A stretch of DNA of 64,000 nt from Candidatus Woesearchaeota archaeon. Its GTDB lineage: Archaea > Nanobdellota > Nanobdellia > Woesearchaeales > UBA525. Position 1 is the first letter of the stretch. Each line of letters begins with the position of its first letter. A program made the position numbers and the translations under genes. The stretch covers positions 263,042 through 327,041 of the forward strand of contig JAPPOH010000014.1 of NCBI GenBank assembly GCA_028818155.1, in the 5' to 3' direction. Below are positions 51,673 to 59,428 of this stretch, piece by piece. The notes below the pieces were generated by a model. The model saw only the letters and a list, made by a program, of their open reading frames with translations, made no database searches and was not told the origin of the DNA.

Positions 51673-51978
51673 ATGGGTAGTTATCGAGTTCTTCGGACGG
51701 ACGAATTCATGAAAGAATATAGAACACTTGCGCAGCAAGAGCGCTTCTGGATTTACAAGATGCAGAAAAAGTTTACTGTACACCCCACTGGAAAAATTCT
51801 TCGATACTCTTGGTTTCGTGAGAAGAAGTTTGGAAATAAGCGACTTTATTTTCTTGTTGATGAAGAAACGAAAAAAGTACTCCTCATAGCATTTGATTCC
51901 AAAAAAGAGCAGCAAAAGATTATTGATTACGTAACAAAAAATATGGACGCTCTCTTCAGATTTCTTCGGAATCCTTGA
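51673..51978 (+). CDS. RelE/ParE-superfamily toxin, convergent with a small antitoxin
   Basis: This 101-residue protein contains YRVLRTDEFMKEYRTLAQQE, ILRYSWFREKKFGNKRLYFL and VLLIAFDSKKEQQKI, the core strands and basic residues of RelE-fold mRNA interferases. TATA CTCTTAAAGG is about 25 nt upstream, so it is leaderless. The tail overlaps, on the opposite strand, a very short acidic ORF likely to be its antitoxin. Confidence 0.78.
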   Translation: MGSYRVLRTDEFMKEYRTLAQQERFWIYKMQKKFTVHPTGKILRYSWFREKKFGNKRLYFLVDEETKKVLLIAFDSKKEQQKIIDYVTKNMDALFRFLRNP

Positions 51979-52084
51979 ATTCTGTTAATCGACCATTTCG
52001 AAGGTCATCCATAACTCTATCAAGACGCTCAATCACAGTGTCCTTCTTCATTTTCTGTTCCATAGTGTCGTAGAATGTTTCCAT
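51956..52084 (-). CDS. Very small antitoxin paired with the RelE-like toxin
   Basis: A 42-residue frame includes KKDTVIERLDRVMDDLRNGR and ends FKDSEEI. It is highly charged and helical, like the toxin-binding part of RelB-type antitoxins. The TATA box GTATATAAAG lies directly before ATG 52084, so transcription should start near ATG 52063, giving a 35-residue product. It overlaps the toxin gene tail by 23 nt. Confidence 0.65.
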   Translation of the reverse strand: METFYDTMEQKMKKDTVIERLDRVMDDLRNGRLTEFKDSEEI

Positions 52085-52146
52085 CTTTATATACCTTCGC
52101 CGTACGTGACCAGTGCATATTTAAAGGAATTCTCGACCTCCTTTGC

Positions 52147-52662
52147 ATGCAAGGCAAACTCTCACGTGAACATGTGCTCGTCCCTCGGTCAGATGAAGTG
52201 TTGGACCTCTATAGTAAATCAACCTTCGGCACGCTGCTGAAGAAAAGCTTGAAACTCACGTTGTATGAGGCGCTCTACTTAGTGGAAGAAGAGAAGCTTG
52301 TTGTGAAAAATGCTGCTGGCCGTGTGTTAACTGAGGAGCAACTGACGCGTGCTGGCAGGAAGCTCGAGAAGGAATTCTGGGTCAAGTATTGTGTCTTCCG
52401 AGACTTGCGAACGAGAGGATATCTCGTCAAAACTGCGTTGAAGTTCGGCGCTGACTTCCGCGTGTACGATCGGGGCGTGAAGCCCGGGCAGGACCACGCG
52501 AAGTGGATCGTGTATCCTGTGCATGAGGCGAGCAAAGAGCGCTGGTATGATCTTGCGGGAAAGAATCGTGTTGCGCATAGCACGAGAAAGAAGCTTTTGA
52601 TTGGCATTGTTGATGAAGAAGATGACGTCACGTACTTCGAATGTAGCTGGATCCGGCCATAA
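52147..52662 (+). CDS. endA: tRNA-intron endonuclease EndA
   Basis: This 171-residue protein has the EndA N-terminal domain (LSREHVLVPRSDEVLDLYSK). Catalytic Tyr is in FRVYDRGVKPGQDH, His in HAKWIVYPV and Lys in HSTRKKLLIGIVD. The short length implies the homotetrameric archaeal form. ATG 52147 follows TATA CATATTTAAAGG by about 26 nt; an upstream in-frame start lies inside the antitoxin promoter. It excises bulge-helix-bulge introns from tRNA. Confidence 0.93.
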   Translation: MQGKLSREHVLVPRSDEVLDLYSKSTFGTLLKKSLKLTLYEALYLVEEEKLVVKNAAGRVLTEEQLTRAGRKLEKEFWVKYCVFRDLRTRGYLVKTALKFGADFRVYDRGVKPGQDHAKWIVYPVHEASKERWYDLAGKNRVAHSTRKKLLIGIVDEEDDVTYFECSWIRP

Positions 52663-52693
52663 CCTTTTATACAGATGATCTTGTTATACGACT

Positions 52694-53530
52694 ATGTCTC
52701 TCGAAGCGATTCCTCGTGAAAAGATCTTGGAGGTTATTCAACGACTGGGCCCCGTCCAGCCGTTAGATGTTAAGAGAGCATTAGGCACCGGCGATTTAAT
52801 GCTTATTGGCGCGATTCTAGCGGAAATGACCGCGAATAATATACTCTTTACAAGTCACACGAAACGAGGCGGCAGTCCTTTTTACTATACTACGCAAGAT
52901 TCATTAGAAAATATCGCACAATATCTTGGCGAGAAAGACAAACGGACATATGATCTCTTGAAAGAACGAGGCGTCCTGAAAGAAGATGAACTTGAACCGC
53001 TTACTCGAGTGAGCTTGAAGAACATTCCTGATTTCTCTCGGTGGTTCGAGCATGAAGGAGCTGGCCACTGGCACTATTTTCTCCTGAGCGAAGAAGAAGT
53101 TATGGAATTGCTGCAAGGATCTCCTGAAACTGTGGAAGAAGTTGCTGAACCTGTCCAAGAAACGCTTGTGGAAGAGGAAACACCAGCAAAAGTCACAGCT
53201 CCGAAGGAAAAACCAACACTCCACGGCGATCTCGAAGAACAAGTCGCTGGGTTCATCAAGCATCATAGTGGCAAGATGAAAGAGCTCAACGTGATGAAGG
53301 AGAATGCTCAGTTGACCTGCAAAATGGAGCAAGAAGGGACGTATGGAAAGAAAACAACACTCATTTACGCTGTCAACAGAAAAACCCTGCCGGAAAAACT
53401 CGTCTGGACGATTCTCCTAGAAGCGAAAGGTTCTGGCCTGCCACTCTTAGTGTTAAACACACATGACTTTCCGAAAACGTTAGCGAAGAAGTTCTCTTCT
53501 ATTCCTAATGTGTGGTTTGAGAAACTCTAG
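52694..53530 (+). CDS. Winged-helix protein of unknown function
   Basis: This 278-residue protein has an N-terminal winged-helix domain (EKILEVIQRLGPVQPLDVKR then IGAILAEMTANNILFTSH). An acidic Pro/Glu/Val linker (about 140-175) follows. The C-terminal alpha/beta domain includes KTTLIYAVNRKTLPEKLVW and GLPLLVLNTHDFPKTLAKKF. The C-terminal domain might be a nuclease-like fold, but no catalytic motif is clear. TATA CCTTTTATAC lies about 26 nt upstream. Confidence 0.7.
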   Translation: MSLEAIPREKILEVIQRLGPVQPLDVKRALGTGDLMLIGAILAEMTANNILFTSHTKRGGSPFYYTTQDSLENIAQYLGEKDKRTYDLLKERGVLKEDELEPLTRVSLKNIPDFSRWFEHEGAGHWHYFLLSEEEVMELLQGSPETVEEVAEPVQETLVEEETPAKVTAPKEKPTLHGDLEEQVAGFIKHHSGKMKELNVMKENAQLTCKMEQEGTYGKKTTLIYAVNRKTLPEKLVWTILLEAKGSGLPLLVLNTHDFPKTLAKKFSSIPNVWFEKL

Positions 53531-54120
53531 TGGTATCCGAAAGGACCCTTTAGATCACGGACCCGTTCGCGCTTGTTAGCCATATGCCTTTTCCACGCTT
53601 TTCTAAACGCTCTAGGATTCTTGTATCCTCCCATTGCGCGTGCGTGACCTACTTCCGGATTACCTAGTCTCGCTGCCAATAATCGAGATGCGTCTGCGTT
53701 TCCGGTGTGTCGTTCACCAGGTGTTATCTGGCCATCCTCATTCCGATCGTACACAAGCTCCATAAGTTCCTTTCGCCATTCTCGATGCTGAGGTGTGGGC
53801 TCTTGCACAGAAATCGCTATTCCTGGAGTTCCATCTGGCATCACTCCATAATGGAATTCTTTGAGTGGTCCGGGAAACGATAAAGTGAATCCTGCCTCTT
53901 TTCCGAATCGTATTCGGACTTGGCCGTATTGTATTGCGTCAAGGTGTCCTTCTGCTATGGATTCAGGAGTTCCTCCTCTGAAAGAAACGTCCTGTAAATA
54001 AGCTGACACGAAACCCCCCGGAGGGAGTTCTACGCTATCCTGTCCAGCAGCAGGAGTAGTAAAGCCCATTGCAATAAGTGACGCTGCTGCGACTCTCGAG
54101 AAGTTTCCGTGTTTCTGCAT
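53527..54120 (-). CDS. Secreted EF-hand-containing protein
   Basis: This 197-residue protein has a signal peptide (VAAASLIAMGFTTPAAGQ). The mature region has VYDRNEDGQITPGE, a good EF-hand calcium loop (D-x-N-x-D-G-x-I-x3-E). The C-terminal 40 residues are basic (FRKAWKRHMANKRERVRD). TATA GCTTAAATAGC precedes the ATG by about 25 nt. It is probably an extracellular calcium-binding protein; no family was recognised. Confidence 0.7.
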   Translation of the reverse strand: MQKHGNFSRVAAASLIAMGFTTPAAGQDSVELPPGGFVSAYLQDVSFRGGTPESIAEGHLDAIQYGQVRIRFGKEAGFTLSFPGPLKEFHYGVMPDGTPGIAISVQEPTPQHREWRKELMELVYDRNEDGQITPGERHTGNADASRLLAARLGNPEVGHARAMGGYKNPRAFRKAWKRHMANKRERVRDLKGPFGYH

Positions 54121-54249
54121 GAAACAGGGATCGGTAGCAGCTATTTAAGCATTCCTTCTTTCACCATTTAGGAATGAAAATTTGATGAAAATCTTTGGTG
54201 TTTACACTCGTTCCGTAGCATTCAAATACCCCAAGTAAATTCTCCGTTC

Positions 54250-55266
54250 ATGGGCGTTGCCATCACAAAACTCATTCCCAAAAAAGAAATCAACATAGCA
54301 GACCTCAAAGGGAAAGTTTTAGCGGTAGATGGCTACAACATGCTCTACCAATTTCTCACCACCATCAGAGGACCAGATGGGCAGCCACTCACGGACAGCC
54401 AAGGGAATGTCACGAGTCATCTTACTGGATTATTCGGCAGAATCACAAACCTCATGGCACAAGGTGTCAAATTCGTCTTCTGCTTTGACGGGCAGATGCC
54501 CGAGCTCAAGAAAAAAGAGATACAACGAAGACGAGAAATAAAAGAACAAGCGGCGAAGGACTACGAAGCTGCCAAACAAGCTGAAGACACAGAAGGCATG
54601 AAGAAATATGCAGCACGAACAACACGACTCAAACCAGAAATGGTCGATCAAGCGAGAACATTATTGGACGCGCTTGGCATTCCCTGGATAAACGCGCCAT
54701 CAGAAGGAGAAGCACAAGCTGCAGCGTTGGTTAAGCAAGGCCACGCGTACGCTGTCGTTTCTCAAGATGCAGACGCGTTACTCTACGAAGCACCACGCAT
54801 CGTGAGGAATCTTGCTGTCAGTGGCAAGCGAAAACTCCCAGGGAGAATGGCATACGTACAAGTAGAACCGGAACTCATCACCCACAAAGACGTCCTGGAA
54901 GAATTAGACGTAACGCTCGAACAACTCAGGACACTCGCAGTACTAATCGGCACCGACTACAACATCGGTGGCATCAAAGGGATAGGCCCTGTGAAGGGGC
55001 TCAAACTCGTCAAAGAACACAGTCAAGAAGCTGTTTTCAAGGAAATTAATTGGCAAGAACACTGGGACATCCCTTGGCAAGAGATTCTCAACGTGTTTGA
55101 AAGCATGCCTGTTGGTGAACCGGAATCACTCGACTTCAAAGGTGTGGATGAGGATGCAGTCGTTGATTTATTGGTGAAGAAACACGAATTCTCACCAGAA
55201 CGAATAAAAAATTCTCTCAAGAAAATTGCCGAAAACACGCAGAAAGGACTCTCTGAATTTTTCTAA
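54250..55266 (+). CDS. fen: Flap endonuclease 1 (FEN1)
   Basis: This 338-residue protein starts GVAITKLIPKKEINIADLKG and has AVDGYNMLYQF. The internal region has APSEGEAQAAALVKQG and VVSQDADALLYEAP (metal-binding acids), with GTDYNIGGIKGIGPVKGLKL (helix-hairpin-helix). It ends QKGLSEFF, a canonical PCNA-interacting box. It removes 5' flaps in Okazaki-fragment maturation. TATA ATTCAAATACC lies about 25 nt upstream. Confidence 0.96.
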   Translation: MGVAITKLIPKKEINIADLKGKVLAVDGYNMLYQFLTTIRGPDGQPLTDSQGNVTSHLTGLFGRITNLMAQGVKFVFCFDGQMPELKKKEIQRRREIKEQAAKDYEAAKQAEDTEGMKKYAARTTRLKPEMVDQARTLLDALGIPWINAPSEGEAQAAALVKQGHAYAVVSQDADALLYEAPRIVRNLAVSGKRKLPGRMAYVQVEPELITHKDVLEELDVTLEQLRTLAVLIGTDYNIGGIKGIGPVKGLKLVKEHSQEAVFKEINWQEHWDIPWQEILNVFESMPVGEPESLDFKGVDEDAVVDLLVKKHEFSPERIKNSLKKIAENTQKGLSEFF

Positions 55267-55350
55267 AAGTAACTTTTCGTCGTTTTTTGCGGTAAACCCG
55301 GAAACGGGCCTCCGGAGCATTATATAGCTGTTACACTTTATACATTGTAT

Positions 55351-55701
55351 ATGAACCACCAACAAACATTCGGATATATTCTCGCTTTCTTTCTACTTGC
55401 GAGAGGATTTTTCGGTGTGGTAACAGGTACGTACGTCCACCTCCTGCACATCATTGCAGGCTTTAGCCTGCTCTGCGGGAGGACAGAGCGCCAAGCAGGA
55501 CGATTGAATCGGTTCCTTGGATATACCTACATCGGGTTCGCTGTCTTCGGCTATCTCGACGCAGAGCTCCTCGGAACAGCAGTGGACGATGCACTCAACC
55601 TTATCATAGGACTCGGAAGTGCATACGTCGGACACTGTTATGAGAGGAAACCTCGCTTCCGCTACAAGAGATGGTTTCTGCAAAACAAAACCCTGGGATA
55701 A
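55351..55701 (+). CDS. Small four-helix membrane protein, paralogue 1 (DUF4383-like)
   Basis: This 116-residue protein has four hydrophobic segments: an N-terminal LAFFLLARGFFGVV, HLLHIIAGFSLLC, FLGYTYIGFAVFGYL and LNLIIGLGSAYVG. The basic end RFRYKRWFLQNKTLG matches the next gene. The HxxHxxxG and Gly-Tyr patterns resemble DUF4383 proteins. TATA CATTATATAG lies about 27 nt upstream. Confidence 0.72.
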   Translation: MNHQQTFGYILAFFLLARGFFGVVTGTYVHLLHIIAGFSLLCGRTERQAGRLNRFLGYTYIGFAVFGYLDAELLGTAVDDALNLIIGLGSAYVGHCYERKPRFRYKRWFLQNKTLG

Positions 55702-55766
55702 GCAAAAACGACCGTTTTTGCAATGTTCCTAGGAACACATAAAAGCAGGCACACTAAGAACGTAGT

Positions 55767-56102
55767 ATGCAGAAACTTGCAGCACGAATCTTCGCAGCGA
55801 TCGCACTGGTGCGGGGACTCGTAGGGATCGTACTCGGCAGTTACGCGAGCATCGTACACATTGTGCTGAGTGCCTGCTTCTTTCTTGCTGCACGAAGCCA
55901 GCGACCACGAGGATGGAATCGCCTCTTTGGCTACATCTACCTGTGCGTTGCCGTGATTGGGTTCGCAATGGACCTCGGCACGCGGCTGGATAACCTCCTG
56001 AGCCTTGCACTTGGCGTTGCTGGTATCTACGTCGGCCGCGGTGAAGAGCAACGCAAGTTCCGCTATCGACCATGGTTCTTCAGGAACAAGGTCCTGGGAT
56101 AA
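55767..56102 (+). CDS. Small four-helix membrane protein, paralogue 2 (DUF4383-like)
   Basis: This 111-residue protein follows the same plan as paralogue 1: FAAIALVRGLVGIVLGSY, IVHIVLSACFFLAARSQ, NRLFGYIYLCVAVIGFAM and LLSLALGVAGIYVG. The tail KFRYRPWFFRNKVLG is nearly the same as in paralogue 1. TATA ACACATAAAAG is 20-30 nt upstream, so it has its own promoter. Confidence 0.72.
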   Translation: MQKLAARIFAAIALVRGLVGIVLGSYASIVHIVLSACFFLAARSQRPRGWNRLFGYIYLCVAVIGFAMDLGTRLDNLLSLALGVAGIYVGRGEEQRKFRYRPWFFRNKVLG

Positions 56103-56133
56103 AACATAAAAATCCCAACACCTAAATGAGTGT

Positions 56134-56514
56134 ATGTTACAGCGAACCTTCGCGTTGGTCGTCTCCCTTGTGTTGATCGCAAAGGGACTGCTTGGGTTCT
56201 TGCTTCGTGGGGGTATGTTCGGCCTCTTCAGCACCACAATGAATCATAATTTTTTCTATACGATCGCAGGCGCATTTTACTTGTGGGTGGGCGTTTGGGG
56301 GAAAGAACATGTCGCGACCGGCTGGAACAGGTTTCTTGGCTGGACGTTCTTGATCATTGGTGGACTTGGCGTGCTTGACGTTTCTTGGCTGAATAGCTGG
56401 CTCGGCGTGAACACACCAGGGGATGATCTCTTCAATATCGTGATTGCACTCGTAAGCCTGGGCGTTGCGTACATTTATGGGAAGGATGTCGGGCCATTCA
56501 GTAAGAGGCGATGA
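56134..56514 (+). CDS. Small four-helix membrane protein, paralogue 3 (DUF4383-like)
   Basis: This 126-residue protein has four hydrophobic helices: ALVVSLVLIAKGLLGFL, TMNHNFFYTIAGAFYLWVG, RFLGWTFLIIGGLGVLDV and DLFNIVIALVSLGVAYIYG. It shares the N-H-x-x-x-T-x-A-G core with paralogues 4 and 5. TATA AACATAAAAATCC lies about 25 nt upstream. The stop overlaps the start of paralogue 4. Confidence 0.72.
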   Translation: MLQRTFALVVSLVLIAKGLLGFLLRGGMFGLFSTTMNHNFFYTIAGAFYLWVGVWGKEHVATGWNRFLGWTFLIIGGLGVLDVSWLNSWLGVNTPGDDLFNIVIALVSLGVAYIYGKDVGPFSKRR

Positions 56515-56852
56515 TGGAGCTGCAGAAACATATCACGTTGTATCTTGCGATTATTCTCATTAGTAGATCCGTTCTTGGATTCTTGACAGGTGGCTTTTTT
56601 AGTTTGAGCGCGACAATGGATCATACGCTTTTGCACCTCCTGGCTGGGTTATTTTTCCTAGGCGCGTTCTTCGCCTCGGACTATATTCCGAAGACCTGCC
56701 AGTGGATTGGCTGGGTGTATACAGGAACTGCGATCGTTGGCGTGATGGATGTCGCGTTCTTCACAGAACGATTAGGCGCGAATACCTTGTCTGATGACAT
56801 CTACAATGTCGCGATTGCAATCACGTGCTTGCTGCTCGGATATCGAAAATGA
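56511..56852 (+). CDS. Small four-helix membrane protein, paralogue 4 (DUF4383-like)
   Basis: This 113-residue protein has LYLAIILISRSVLGFLTG, TMDHTLLHLLAGLFFLGAF, WIGWVYTGTAIVGVMDV and LSDDIYNVAIAITCLLLG. ERLGANTLSDD aligns with FGANTLWDN in paralogue 5. It overlaps both neighbours by ATGA sequences (56511 and 56849), so paralogues 3-5 form an operon. Confidence 0.72.
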   Translation: MMELQKHITLYLAIILISRSVLGFLTGGFFSLSATMDHTLLHLLAGLFFLGAFFASDYIPKTCQWIGWVYTGTAIVGVMDVAFFTERLGANTLSDDIYNVAIAITCLLLGYRK

Positions 56853-57205
56853 ATCCTCAGCGTATTGTGCTGCCGCTCGGAGTGCTCCTCATACTCCGAG
56901 GATTGAGTGGCTTTGTCTACGATGGATTGCTCTTAGGTGTGTTACGAACGACAATTGACCATAACCTCTTGCACACGTTCGCGGGCCTTGGCTTTCTCGC
57001 CGCGAGTGTGTGGGGAAATAACGAGCGAGTGCGTGCAGTGTTGAAATATTTTGGTGGCGTTTACCTGTGTTTTGCGATCGCAGGTATGCTGTTTGTGAAC
57101 GTGACGTTTTTCACTGATGCGTTTGGCGCGAATACCCTGTGGGATAATCTCTCACATGTAGTCGTTGCTGGAGTGTGCCTGTACGTAGGATACAAGCACG
57201 ACTAA
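56849..57205 (+). CDS. Small four-helix membrane protein, paralogue 5 (DUF4383-like)
   Basis: This 118-residue protein has PLGVLLILRGLSGFVYDG, TIDHNLLHTFAGLGFLAAS, YFGGVYLCFAIAGMLFV and NLSHVVVAGVCLYVGYKHD. ATG 56849 is chosen for the ATGA overlap with paralogue 4. The conserved D/N-H core in helix 2 suggests a shared structural or ligand role. The 3' end overlaps the convergent 57202 gene by 4 nt. Confidence 0.72.
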   Translation: MNPQRIVLPLGVLLILRGLSGFVYDGLLLGVLRTTIDHNLLHTFAGLGFLAASVWGNNERVRAVLKYFGGVYLCFAIAGMLFVNVTFFTDAFGANTLWDNLSHVVVAGVCLYVGYKHD

Positions 57206-57978
57206 GGTCTTGATGCATACTCTACTCGAAAAGCTGTGTTCGGCGTTCGAGGGACATCTTGGGTGCTAATAATGATTGAAATAGGAAGTTCTCTTCCTGC
57301 ACCGCGAAGAAATCCCTTGTATACTGTTTCTATTTGTGTCGCTCTATGACCGTAAAAATCGAATGATGTTCTCTTGTCATCTGGGCATGCGCATCCTTCT
57401 TCGATAAGTGTTATAGGCGTGGTTGTCGCACCGAGCAAGAAGTACAATGCGCCCCATGTATCTCCCCCGTGCTCACCAGGCTCGAGCTCCTCAGGGAGAT
57501 CGATACAGGATGAGAGAAAAAATTTTGGTCCGTACGTGAAATCTCCTTCGATTCCGAGATCGTCGCTGAGCTGTTGGTTTAGTGCTTCTTCGAGTTGTCG
57601 CTGTCGAAAATGGAATGTACTGAACGCAGCTGCTGAACGGGCAACGACAACTGCACCTGGCGCAGTTTGACAATAGTTGAGAACGCCTTCGAGCCTTTCG
57701 TCAATAAATTGTACTTTATCGGGCTCAGTCCACAACACGCCGTCTGCGTTGTCACGAGCTGCATGGAGTGCCTGTCGCTGCTGCACATATGGTCCTGGTT
57801 CTGTACTCTCGATGTGATGTCCCAGTTGGCGTGCGTAATCGAGAAATGAGTGAGAGGATCCTCCGTCAGCGATGTACGCTCGATGCCCTTGTTCTGCAAG
57901 TGCTGCGAGTGACGCCCGCTGCAAGTTCGGTTCGCCCCTTCCGTCATGCGTCATCGTCGCGATAGCAATCGTTCTCAT
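57202..57978 (-). CDS. Glycosyltransferase-like protein, GT-A fold
   Basis: This 258-residue protein starts RTIAIATMTHDGRGEPNLQR. It has AYIADGGSSHSFLDYARQLG, GVLWTEPDKVQF (in the position of the DxD motif but reading E-P-D) and a C-terminal GGDTWGALYFLLGA. The topology suggests a nucleotide-sugar-binding GT-A fold, but the metal site is unusual. Its neighbours are membrane proteins and a PRC-barrel-like gene, so the pathway is unknown. Confidence 0.6.
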   Translation of the reverse strand: MRTIAIATMTHDGRGEPNLQRASLAALAEQGHRAYIADGGSSHSFLDYARQLGHHIESTEPGPYVQQRQALHAARDNADGVLWTEPDKVQFIDERLEGVLNYCQTAPGAVVVARSAAAFSTFHFRQRQLEEALNQQLSDDLGIEGDFTYGPKFFLSSCIDLPEELEPGEHGGDTWGALYFLLGATTTPITLIEEGCACPDDKRTSFDFYGHRATQIETVYKGFLRGAGRELPISIIISTQDVPRTPNTAFRVEYASRP

Positions 57979-58009
57979 TGTTTCATGAGAACTTGGAAGA
58001 AATTTATAA

Positions 58010-58276
58010 CTACTCCGCTTCCGGATCGTAGTTGGGAATCGCGGATTTGTTGATGATCATGATGTCACCGATGCTCTTCACGAGCTGGTGGGGCACGATC
58101 ACGCCTTTTGCACTCCCTAACACTTTACTCAGAAAGCTGCTCCGTGTTGCGCGAACACGCCAGCCCGTAATTTTATTCTCGAGAACAATCGCTTCGTCAA
58201 CATCACCGAAATAGTCGCCACTGTCGGTGAAGACTTTCATTTCGTACGTTTCCGACATGTTCTTCATATTCAACAT
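58010..58276 (-). CDS. PRC-barrel-like protein
   Basis: This 88-residue protein has MKVFTDSGDYFGDVDEAIVL, ITGWRVRATRSSFLSKVLG then GVIVPHQLVKSIGDIMIINK, the beta pattern of archaeal PRC-barrel proteins. Starts at 58276, 58267 and 58258 are all possible; the first is kept because CGTTTAAATACC lies about 27 nt upstream. It resembles the 47889 gene in fold rather than sequence. Confidence 0.72.
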   Translation of the reverse strand: MLNMKNMSETYEMKVFTDSGDYFGDVDEAIVLENKITGWRVRATRSSFLSKVLGSAKGVIVPHQLVKSIGDIMIINKSAIPNYDPEAE

Positions 58277-58487
58277 AGTGTCTCCACCGTCGAGGAGGGT
58301 ATTTAAACGTTGCGGTGCGCGAAAAATGACATCTGTTCACTGAAACCGCAAAAATTGGTCGGAGAGTTTATGAAGTATGTAATGAATTATACAAACAGAG
58401 AATCAGAGACGGAAATAGTTCATTTTATCCACTTCTGAGTAGTAAAAAATAGCAAGCTTTAAAAATGTGCATACATATCCCTCTCTC

Positions 58488-59387
58488 ATGTCACTTGACA
58501 ATTTGAACGGACCTATTGATACAACAGGAGAGGAACACATCAACTATACTCTGTTCACGACAGAAAAACCTGAGTTCATCAGCAAAGCTCTCAAGACGCT
58601 ACGAGGAAATATGCGTGCAGAAACCGTTGCTGATTTCAGCGGCATGGTTGTTGACATGCTGAAAGAAATGACACCTGATGAAAGTAGATTGTCATACGAC
58701 CTCAACACCATAGCGGAGGAGATAAAAATATTGCACCGAGAAGGGAAGCTACTCAACCCCGAGGAGTACAGTCAAAGAATGGAAGCAATAAAGAGATACA
58801 TTTCGAATACTGTCGAAACCATCACTGCAAAACCAGCCACATACACAGATGCCACTGAACTGACAACACGAACACCACTTGAGCGTTTGAGGAGAAGTGA
58901 TGCTATCGAATATGCAGAGCCAAGTACGTATACCGCTCCAGAAGACATCCATTTCGAACACTTCACTCCTGGAAGTGAGCAATTAGTAACAAGACTCATT
59001 GAGAGAGTGCGACAAGATCTTGCAAAGCCAGATATCGCAGATAAGTTCGGAAATGATAGGAAAAAGCGGGAACCGTGGATGAAACAAGTGCGAACAACAG
59101 ATCCTGAAGCGTTTGCACTATATCGAAATAGTTCACTCAGAACACAATGGACAACACAAACGAACGGAGACCTTCTTCGCTCTTTGCTCCCAGAGGGAAG
59201 CCCGTTGCATGAACTACTCAATTGCGCCACAACCTCCATAGGACTCTTGCGAGATGAAAAAAGATACGGCACACTCAAAGAGCGAGCTGCACATGCCGCC
59301 ACAATCAAAGACTCCATCTACGCATTCCTCGAGGCAGTGGCAGCGCCTGTGAAAGCAGACTATCATCCCAAGATGATGGCTGCGTAA
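58488..59387 (+). CDS. Protein of unknown function, helical and acidic
   Basis: This 299-residue soluble protein is rich in charged helices (DESRLSYDLNTIAEEIKIL, RMEAIKRYISNTVETI). No catalytic motif was recognised. ATG 58488 lies about 26 nt after TATA GCTTTAAAAATG; an upstream in-frame ATG lies in that box. A site CCACTTCTGAGTAGTAA sits just upstream of the promoter and is shared in form with other orphan genes. It lies ahead of PAN, which may be coincidental. Confidence 0.65.
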   Translation: MSLDNLNGPIDTTGEEHINYTLFTTEKPEFISKALKTLRGNMRAETVADFSGMVVDMLKEMTPDESRLSYDLNTIAEEIKILHREGKLLNPEEYSQRMEAIKRYISNTVETITAKPATYTDATELTTRTPLERLRRSDAIEYAEPSTYTAPEDIHFEHFTPGSEQLVTRLIERVRQDLAKPDIADKFGNDRKKREPWMKQVRTTDPEAFALYRNSSLRTQWTTQTNGDLLRSLLPEGSPLHELLNCATTSIGLLRDEKRYGTLKERAAHAATIKDSIYAFLEAVAAPVKADYHPKMMAA

Positions 59388-59428
59388 CCTCCGAATTCTT
59401 TATAAACACAAACAGACTTCATCCCTGA

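Noticed and set aside
58310..58351. TTGCGGT/ACCGCAA inverted repeat with a CTGA just before the second arm, considered as a C/D sRNA
   Set aside because: No acceptable C box and no C'/D' pair; only a 7-bp stem with a long loop, so not called.
58370..58438. 22-codon frame in the 58277-58487 gap
   Set aside because: Too short and without a convincing promoter or coding character.
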